A stretch of 20,949 bases of DNA. It comes from Oscillospiraceae bacterium. Lineage in GTDB: Bacteria > Bacillota > Clostridia > UMGS1883. The notes beneath the pieces are model-generated. The model worked only from the letters and a program-made list of their open reading frames with translations. It was not told where the DNA came from and ran no database searches. Both the position numbers and the translations under genes were made by a program. The stretch is taken from NCBI GenBank assembly GCA_022508735.1, contig JAFLUQ010000026.1:1-20949 (forward strand). The letters are read 5' to 3'. Shown here one piece after another: positions 15,435-20,949 of the stretch (position 1 is the stretch's first letter; each line of letters begins with the position of its first letter).

Positions 15435-15463
15435 TTGACAAAGTAGGAACGACGGAGTATAAT
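15435..15463 (+). promoter_or_regulatory. SigA-type promoter of the trp operon
   Basis: TTGACA (15435-15440), 17-bp spacer, TATAAT (15458-15463), beginning only 13 bp after the GH18 stop. Expected transcript start near 15470. Confidence 0.92.
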
Positions 15464-15469
15464 AGTATT

Positions 15470-15753
15470 AATCAAATATTCCATAAATCCTTTGACCGAA
15501 AGTAAGTAGCAATGCTCTACGCTGTCACAGAGAGCCGGAGAAGCTGAGAACCGGCACAGTGCGTATTGTGAATGGATTCGCGAGGAGCAAGGAGAACGCC
15601 TATAGATATAGATAAGTATCTGCGCCGTGTGTTTCGCGTTAAGAAACGGAAGTATGCTTGTACTTCTATGAGGAGGGTTATCCCTCGAATTTGGGTGGCA
15701 CCACGAATTTAAAGAATTCGTCCCATTAGTCCGCAAGGACTAATGGGACTTTT
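15470..15753 (+). promoter_or_regulatory. T-box riboswitch, tryptophan-specific
   Basis: The leader of about 310 nt between the promoter and trpE has T-box architecture. The base of stem I pairs TCCTT (15488-15492) with AAGGA (15589-15593). The specifier side reads GTGAATGGATTCGCGAGG, with the codon TGG at 15573-15575 (Trp). The conserved T-box GGGTGGCACCACG is at 15693-15705; its TGGC would pair with the GCCA end of tRNA-Trp (discriminator G). Hairpins between them (e.g. GAAGTA/TACTTC, GAGGG/CCCTC) fit stems II and III. A small CGAATT/AATTCG stem lies between the T-box and the terminator. Uncharged tRNA-Trp should favour the antiterminator and switch on trpEGDCFB. Confidence 0.93.
15720..15753 (+). 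terminator. T-box-regulated terminator
   Basis: A perfect 13-bp stem (15720-15732 with 15737-15749), GCAA tetraloop and TTTT. The GTCCC at its 5' arm can alternatively pair with the T-box GGG region, giving the antiterminator. It would also stop any read-through from the GH18 gene. Confidence 0.92.
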
Positions 15754-15778
15754 ATTTATTCAGAAAGGATAGATCACT

Positions 15779-17254
15779 ATGTTAAAACCAAGCTTAAGCG
15801 AAGTCAAAGAGCTTCTCGAGACCCGCTCCCGATTGACTCACGTGCCGGTAGTATATGAGAGGCTGTGCGACGCGGTAACCCCGGTGCGTATTTTTGAAAT
15901 TCTCAGCAAGAACGCTGAAAACGCCTTTATTCTTGAGAGCGTCAGCAACGATCAGCAGTGGCAGCGATATTCTTTCATCGGCATAAATCCCAAGGCTGAG
16001 CTGGCCATAAAGAACAAAAAAGGCCGCTACACCGAGAACGGCGAGACCCGTGAATTTGAAGTGACAGACCTTTCGGCCTTCTTTAAGGAGCTGATGAAGA
16101 GCTATAACAGCCCGGCCCTTAAAGACGGCCCCGGCCTTACCGGCGGCTTTGTGGGCTACTTCGGCTATGATACCATACGCTATATCGAGCCGAAGCTCTC
16201 GAATCCCCCAGCCGACGATCTGAATATTCCCGACATAAACCTCTGCCTTTATGAGGAGCTGGTGGCCTTCGACCACCTGAGCAATAAGGTACTGTGCATA
16301 TTCAATATCACCCGCGGCGACGAGGAGAGCAAATACTCCCTTGCCGAGGCCAAGGCCGAAAAAATAGTCCGCGCTATAGAGTCTTATGTTCCCGCACCCA
16401 AGCCTTATAAGGATATCCGCCCAATACAGGTGAAGAGCAATATAACCAGGGAGCAGTATCTCAGTAACGTAGAGAAGTCCAAGGAATATATCCGAAAGGG
16501 CGATATCTTCCAGATCGTCCCCTCCCAGCGCTTTGAGGTAGACACAGTGGCCGATCCATACGATGTTTACCGCATGCTGCGCTCCACCAATCCCTCGCCC
16601 TATCTCTACTTCTTCAAGCACCCGGAATATAATATCGCCGGAGCTTCGCCCGAGAAGCTTCTGAGCGTGACCGACGGCATCTGCATGACCAAGCCCATTG
16701 CCGGCACCATACGCCGGGGTGAAACTCCCGAGGACGATATGGCCAACGAAAAGAGGCTCATTAACGACCCCAAGGAGCGTGCCGAGCACACCATGCTTGT
16801 GGATCTGGGCCGCAACGACATAGGTAAGGTAAGCGAGTTCGGCAGCGTGCACGTTGAAAACCTCATGCACATCGAGCGCTACTCACGCATCATGCACATC
16901 GTCAGCGATGTCTACGGCAAGCTCAAGAGCGATAAGACACCTATCGACGCCCTTATGAGCGTGCTCCCGGCCGGGACCCTCAGCGGCGCACCTAAGATAC
17001 GCGCTATGGAGATAATCGACGAGCTCGAAACCACTCAGCGCGGGCTCTACGGCGGCACGGTGGGGTATCTGGCCTTTGACGGCAATATCGACACCTGCAT
17101 AGCTATCCGCACCGTACTCTTCCGTCATGGCAAGGCCTACGTTCAGGCCGGCGGCGGCGTAGTGGCCGACAGCGAGCCCGAGAACGAGTTTAACGAGTCC
17201 AAAAATAAGGCCTATGCCATGATAAAGGCTATCGAAATGGCAAACGAAATATAA
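15779..17254 (+). CDS. trpE: Anthranilate synthase component I
   Basis: A 491-residue chorismate-utilising enzyme that makes anthranilate using ammonia supplied by the TrpG domain of the next gene. The FILESVS element near residues 50-56 matches the LLES tryptophan feedback site. GGFVGYFGYD, GDIFQIVPSQRF, KPIAGTIRRG, DLGRNDIGKVSEFG, AGTLSGAPKIRAMEIIDELE and GGGVVADSEPENEFNESKNKA complete the family signature. The PIAGT block separates it from isochorismate synthases. The ATG has an AAAGGA site nine bases upstream, directly after the T-box terminator. Control is thus double: transcriptional through the T-box, and probably by Trp feedback. Only 13 nt separate it from trpGD. Nothing is missing. 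Confidence 0.97.
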   Translation: MLKPSLSEVKELLETRSRLTHVPVVYERLCDAVTPVRIFEILSKNAENAFILESVSNDQQWQRYSFIGINPKAELAIKNKKGRYTENGETREFEVTDLSAFFKELMKSYNSPALKDGPGLTGGFVGYFGYDTIRYIEPKLSNPPADDLNIPDINLCLYEELVAFDHLSNKVLCIFNITRGDEESKYSLAEAKAEKIVRAIESYVPAPKPYKDIRPIQVKSNITREQYLSNVEKSKEYIRKGDIFQIVPSQRFEVDTVADPYDVYRMLRSTNPSPYLYFFKHPEYNIAGASPEKLLSVTDGICMTKPIAGTIRRGETPEDDMANEKRLINDPKERAEHTMLVDLGRNDIGKVSEFGSVHVENLMHIERYSRIMHIVSDVYGKLKSDKTPIDALMSVLPAGTLSGAPKIRAMEIIDELETTQRGLYGGTVGYLAFDGNIDTCIAIRTVLFRHGKAYVQAGGGVVADSEPENEFNESKNKAYAMIKAIEMANEI

Positions 17255-17267
17255 GGAGTGATCGTCA

Positions 17268-18899
17268 ATGATATTAATGATAGATAACTACGACAGCTTC
17301 ACCTATAACCTCTATCAGCAGCTCGGCGAGATGTACCCGGATATAAACGTTGTACGTAACGATGCTGTTACCATAGAGGAGATCGAAGCCATGAAGCCCG
17401 AGGCTATAATCCTCTCCCCCGGCCCCGGCACTCCCAAGGACGCGGGCATCTGTGTGGACGTAGTGAAGCATTTCACCGGCAAGCTGCCCATCCTCGGCAT
17501 CTGCCTCGGCGAGCAGTCCATAGGCGAGGCCTTCGGCGGCAAGGTGGTTTTGGCTCATGAACCGCTCCACGGCAAAATGACCCCCGTCCGCCTTAAGGAA
17601 AGCCCCATATTTGAGGGTCTGCCCCCTATAATCGAGGTGGGCCGCTATCACTCCCTCATAGTTGAGCGCGACTCCCTTCCCAACTGCCTTGAGGTCATTG
17701 CCGAGGACTATAACGGTCAGATAATGGCCCTACGGCATAAGTACGCCGCCACCTACGGCATACAGTTCCACCCCGAAAGCGTGCTGACCGCGAAGGGTGC
17801 GGTCATAGCTGCCAACTTCCTGCGCCTGGCAGGTATAAAAATAAATGAGGCCGCGCTGATCAAAATACAGGGCAATGAAAAGGCCGACCTTAAAAAGTAT
17901 ATAGCTCAGGTAGTCGAAGGCAAAGATCTGAGTCAGGAAAAGGCCGAAGAAGCCATGAACATCATCATGAAGGGTCGCGCCACCGATTCACAGGTAGCCT
18001 CGTTCATCACCGCCCTGCGCATCAAGGGCGAAACTATTGAAGAGATAACCGGCTGCGCCAAGGCCATGCGAGCCAACGCCGCAAGAGTCAGCGGCGCTGA
18101 GGACGCAATTGACATAGTGGGCACCGGCGGAGACGAGGCTAACACCTTCAATATTTCCACGACTTCCGCCTTTGTTATCGCAGGCTGCGGCCAGCGGGTA
18201 GCCAAGCACGGTAACCGCAGCGTATCGAGCAAGAGCGGCGCGGCCGACGTGCTGGAGTGCTTGGGCGTAAAGATAACCTCCACACCCGAAAAGGCCAAGG
18301 AAACCCTCGATAAATGCGGGCTCTCCTTCCTGTTTGCCCAGAGCTTCCACGGCTCTATGCGCTTTGCCGGCCCTGCCCGCCGCGAGACCGGCATCCGCTC
18401 GGTGTTCAACATCCTCGGCCCTCTGTGTAACCCCGCCTTTACCGACTATATCGTAATGGGCTGCTATGACGGCGAGCTTCTCCGCCCCCTCTGTGAGGTG
18501 CTTAAAAACCTCGGCCTTAAGCGGGCTATGGTGGTGCACGGCAGCGACGGGCTTGACGAGATAACCGTCAGCGGGATCACTAACGTATGCGAGCTTAAGG
18601 CTGACGGCGAGATAGTGGAATACACCATAACCCCCGCCGACTTCGGCCTCGGCACATATGAAAAGACCGAGCTTGTGGGCGGCACAGCGGCTGAAAATGC
18701 CGAAATAACCAAGTCTATCTTAGGCGGCGGCCAGGCCGGAGCCAAGCGCGACATCGTGCTCTTAAACTCTGCCTGCGCCCTCTACATTACCGGCAAGGCC
18801 GACTCTATTCTTGATGGCGTGCGGCTTGCAGCCGGGTCCATCGACGGCGGCGCTGCCCGTAAGGCGCTGGATGATTTGGTAGAAGCAAGTAACGCGTAA
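17268..18899 (+). CDS. trpGD: Fused anthranilate synthase component II / anthranilate phosphoribosyltransferase
   Basis: A 543-residue two-domain fusion. Residues 1 to ~190 are the glutamine amidotransferase that supplies ammonia to TrpE. The triad is C79 (in GICLGEQSIG), H168 and E170 (in FHPES), and SPGPGTP is at about 51-57. The residue after CLG is Glu82, where the family normally has His (CLGHQ). After a linker of about 15 residues, ~205-543 is the phosphoribosyltransferase: GTGGD at 285-289, KHGNRSVSSKSGAADVLE, then RRETGIRSVFNILGPLCNP. It converts anthranilate and PRPP to phosphoribosyl-anthranilate. TrpGD fusions are known from enterobacteria and other lineages. An AAGGAG site at 17254-17259 overlaps the trpE stop. 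No frame disruption is seen at the join. Confidence 0.96.
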   Translation: MILMIDNYDSFTYNLYQQLGEMYPDINVVRNDAVTIEEIEAMKPEAIILSPGPGTPKDAGICVDVVKHFTGKLPILGICLGEQSIGEAFGGKVVLAHEPLHGKMTPVRLKESPIFEGLPPIIEVGRYHSLIVERDSLPNCLEVIAEDYNGQIMALRHKYAATYGIQFHPESVLTAKGAVIAANFLRLAGIKINEAALIKIQGNEKADLKKYIAQVVEGKDLSQEKAEEAMNIIMKGRATDSQVASFITALRIKGETIEEITGCAKAMRANAARVSGAEDAIDIVGTGGDEANTFNISTTSAFVIAGCGQRVAKHGNRSVSSKSGAADVLECLGVKITSTPEKAKETLDKCGLSFLFAQSFHGSMRFAGPARRETGIRSVFNILGPLCNPAFTDYIVMGCYDGELLRPLCEVLKNLGLKRAMVVHGSDGLDEITVSGITNVCELKADGEIVEYTITPADFGLGTYEKTELVGGTAAENAEITKSILGGGQAGAKRDIVLLNSACALYITGKADSILDGVRLAAGSIDGGAARKALDDLVEASNA

Positions 18900-18928
18900 A
18901 CAGTTAGAAGTTAGGAGTTGAGGATAGC

Positions 18929-19702
18929 ATGATATTAGACGATATTGTCCTATACCGCAAAGAACAGCTTAAACGTGAAAAAAGAAAAATTTCTCCTGTG
19001 GGAATGGAGTGGCTTGCATCAGAGTGTCAAAGAATTCCGTTAGACTTCAAGGCCGCCATTTCCGCCCCGGGTATAAACATCATTTCCGAGGTCAAGAAGG
19101 CCAGCCCGTCGAAGGGCATTATCTCCGCCGACTTTCACCCGGTGGAAACCGCAGTGGGCTACGAAAAAAGCGGCGCAGCGGCAATCAGCGTGCTGACCGA
19201 GGAGCACTATTTTATGGGCAGCGGCGAATACCTTCAAGAGATACGTAAGGCCGTTAATATCCCCCTCCTCCGTAAGGATTTCATTATAGACCCATATCAG
19301 ATCTACGAGGCAAAGGTCCTCGGGGCGGATGCGGTGCTGCTTATAGCCGCCCTGCTGAGCGCCGACGAAATGAGAGAATACATCGCACTCGCTAAGTCCC
19401 TCGGCCTTGCTGCTCTCTGCGAAAGCCACAACCGTGAGGAGTTAGAAATATGCCTATGCGCCGGGGCCGAGATTTTCGGCATTAACAACCGTAATCTCAA
19501 AACCTTTGAGGTGAGTCTCGACATAACCGCCGAGCTAAGTAAGCTTGTGCCCGAAGGAGCCGTGCTGGTTTCTGAAAGCGGAATGTTCACCGAGGAGGAT
19601 ATACGAAAGGCTGCTATGAGCGGAGCCAACGCCGCGCTGATCGGCGAAAGCCTGATGCGCGACCCCACGCTGCTCAGGCGGCTTAAGGGGGCAAGCATAT
19701 GA
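18929..19702 (+). CDS. trpC: Indole-3-glycerol phosphate synthase
   Basis: A 257-residue TIM-barrel enzyme that closes the indole ring of CdRP. Active-site residues are visible: E54 and K56 in ISEVKKASPSKG, K116 in LLRKDF (general acid), E165 in ALCESHN, N186 in INNRNL, and E216/S217 in VSESGM. It is a stand-alone protein, not fused to TrpF as in E. coli. The start ATG follows 29 nt after trpGD, with purine-rich AGGAG/GAGGA sequence between. The stop overlaps the trpF start by four bases (ATGA). The VEVH block common in the family reads CESH here, but the catalytic Glu is kept. Confidence 0.97.
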   Translation: MILDDIVLYRKEQLKREKRKISPVGMEWLASECQRIPLDFKAAISAPGINIISEVKKASPSKGIISADFHPVETAVGYEKSGAAAISVLTEEHYFMGSGEYLQEIRKAVNIPLLRKDFIIDPYQIYEAKVLGADAVLLIAALLSADEMREYIALAKSLGLAALCESHNREELEICLCAGAEIFGINNRNLKTFEVSLDITAELSKLVPEGAVLVSESGMFTEEDIRKAAMSGANAALIGESLMRDPTLLRRLKGASI

Positions 19703-20334
19703 AGCTCAAGCTCTGCGGCATCCGCCGTATTGAGGACGTTCAGATGATAAACAACGCCGCGCCGGACTATGCCGGCTTCATCTTCTGGCCTAAGTCAAGG
19801 CGATATATATCCCCCGCCGACGCCAAGATACTTCGTGTCAGCCTGAGCCGCGGCATAAAGGCCGTGGGCGTGTTCGTAAACGAGGCTCCGGAAAAGGTCG
19901 CACAGGCCGCTCGCACGGCCCAGCTCGATGTAGTTCAGCTTCACGGCGATGAGAACGAAAACTATATTTCCCGGCTTCGTCGGCTCTACGCCGGCGAGAT
20001 CTGGAAGGCCGTCGGTGTGGTAACAGCCGACGACGTGCGCAGGGCCTCACAGCTAAGCGCCGATATGCTGCTCTTTGACGCATTTGATCCTGAGCAGCGC
20101 GGCGGCACGGGCAAGCGGATAAACCTAAGCGCAATAACCGGATCCGGCGTTGACCGCCCCTATTTTCTCGCCGGAGGAATAAACGCCATGAACGTACGGG
20201 AGATTCTTGATACAGTCATTCCCTACGGTATAGACGTGTCCAGCGGGTTTGAGGTGGACGGAGTAAAAAACAAGCAGAAATTAGCTGAATTTTTAGAAAC
20301 AATAGCCCATGAAAGGAAGGATAAAGATGAGTAA
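19699..20334 (+). CDS. trpF: Phosphoribosylanthranilate isomerase
   Basis: A 211-residue TIM-barrel isomerase converting PRA to CdRP. The general base is C6 in KLKLCGI, and the general acid is D127 in LLFDAFD. GFIFWPKSRRYI, VQLHGDE, RGGTGKRI and LAGGINAMNV give the phosphate and barrel signature, and GIDVSSGFEVDGVKN ends the domain. It starts inside the trpC stop (ATGA) and overlaps trpB by eight bases, so trpC, trpF and trpB are probably translated in a coupled chain. Length is normal. The usual Thr/Lys after CG(I/L) is Arg, a mild variation. Confidence 0.96.
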   Translation: MKLKLCGIRRIEDVQMINNAAPDYAGFIFWPKSRRYISPADAKILRVSLSRGIKAVGVFVNEAPEKVAQAARTAQLDVVQLHGDENENYISRLRRLYAGEIWKAVGVVTADDVRRASQLSADMLLFDAFDPEQRGGTGKRINLSAITGSGVDRPYFLAGGINAMNVREILDTVIPYGIDVSSGFEVDGVKNKQKLAEFLETIAHERKDKDE

Positions 20335-20949
20335 AATCGGCCGCTTCGGCGAATACGGCGGGCAGTATGTGCCCGAGACCGTAATGAACGCCGTGAACGA
20401 GCTTAACGAGGCCTATAATAAGTATAAGGACGACCCGGAATTTATATACGAGCTTAATCAGCTCTACCGTGAGTACGCCAACCGCCCTTCAATGCTCTAC
20501 TATGCTAAAAAAATGAGCGAGGACCTTGGCGGAGCGAAAATATATCTCAAGCGTGAGGATCTGAACCACACCGGCGCTCACAAGATAAACAACGTGCTGG
20601 GTCAGATTCTGCTTGCCAAGCGCATGGGCAAGACCCGCATCATAGCCGAGACCGGGGCAGGTCAGCACGGCGTTGCAACCGCAACGGCGGCGGCGCTGTT
20701 CGGCCTTGAGTGCAACGTGTATATGGGACGCACCGACATGGAGCGTCAGGCCCTTAACGTGTACCGCATGAACCTCTTGGGTGCGACGGTAACCGGTGTA
20801 GACAGCGGCACAGCCACCCTTAAAGACGCTATCAACGAGGCCATGCGCGACTGGACTACGAACATCGAAAACACCTACTATCTCATCGGCTCTGTAATGG
20901 GCCCTCACCCCTACCCCGAGATGGTGCGCAACTTCCAGAAGTGCATCAG
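20327..20949 (+). CDS. trpB: Tryptophan synthase beta chain (N-terminal part)
   Basis: The first 207 codons are present and the gene runs off the right edge. The PLP enzyme joins indole and serine. The protein starts MSKIGRFGEYGGQYVPETVM, contains KREDLNHTGAHKINN with the PLP lysine K86, then ETGAGQHGVATATAAA, and ends at MGPHPYPEMVRNFQKCI. It is the type 1 (TrpA-partnered) form rather than TrpB2, so trpA is expected downstream. The ATG at 20327 has an AAGGA site and overlaps trpF by eight bases. Confidence 0.95.
   Translation, partial: MSKIGRFGEYGGQYVPETVMNAVNELNEAYNKYKDDPEFIYELNQLYREYANRPSMLYYAKKMSEDLGGAKIYLKREDLNHTGAHKINNVLGQILLAKRMGKTRIIAETGAGQHGVATATAAALFGLECNVYMGRTDMERQALNVYRMNLLGATVTGVDSGTATLKDAINEAMRDWTTNIENTYYLIGSVMGPHPYPEMVRNFQKCI

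Noticed and set aside
18900..18928. Tandem GTTAGAAGTTAGGAGTTGAGG-like sequence between trpGD and trpC
   Set aside because: A short purine-rich stretch that simply contains the trpC ribosome site; too short to call a repeat element.

Overview
The window looks like chromosome from an anaerobic Gram-positive bacterium, probably a gut-type member of the Clostridia (Oscillospiraceae/Ruminococcaceae-like). This taxon is inferred from Shine-Dalgarno-led genes, near-consensus SigA promoters, the pyrBCFKD gene order with a PyrK electron-transfer subunit, a Trp T-box riboswitch, a lipoprotein zinc-binding protein, and secreted proteins with copper-amine-oxidase-like N-terminal domains. No IS element, phage gene, tRNA, rRNA or CRISPR array was seen.

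Layout. (1) 1-4256, minus strand: a compact de novo pyrimidine operon, pyrB-pyrC-pyrF-pyrK-pyrD (pyrD cut by the left edge). It has a strong promoter and a structured leader of about 135 nt. (2) 4292-6988, plus strand: one secreted multidomain protein (copper-amine-oxidase-like domain, ricin-type lectin, HELGH zincin, more lectin-like sequence) with its own promoter and terminator. (3) 6997-10148, minus strand: a zinc-uptake operon, zur-znuA-znuC-znuB, whose promoter carries a perfect 23-bp Fur-family palindrome. A 162-bp block rich in inverted repeats separates znuA from znuC. (4) 10178-11737, minus strand: an unrecognised membrane protein with three TM segments and two predicted external domains. 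(5) 11746-15421, plus strand: a cytoplasmic GH105-type unsaturated glycuronyl hydrolase, then a secreted GH18-type glycosidase. (6) 15435-20949, plus strand: a tryptophan operon, trpE-trpGD(fusion)-trpC-trpF-trpB (trpB cut by the right edge), controlled by a T-box leader with a UGG specifier.

The pyr genes convert carbamoyl phosphate and aspartate to UMP, except for the orotate phosphoribosyltransferase step, which is not in the window. The trp genes convert chorismate to tryptophan, with trpA presumably beyond the right edge. The znu operon encodes a binding-protein-dependent zinc importer controlled by its own repressor. Most of the window is ordinary housekeeping sequence. The less ordinary parts are the pyrB leader RNA, the lectin-zincin protein, the znuA-znuC hairpin block, the three-TM protein with its divergent promoter pair, and a His-to-Glu change next to the TrpG nucleophile. 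I see no convincing wholly new multi-gene system.
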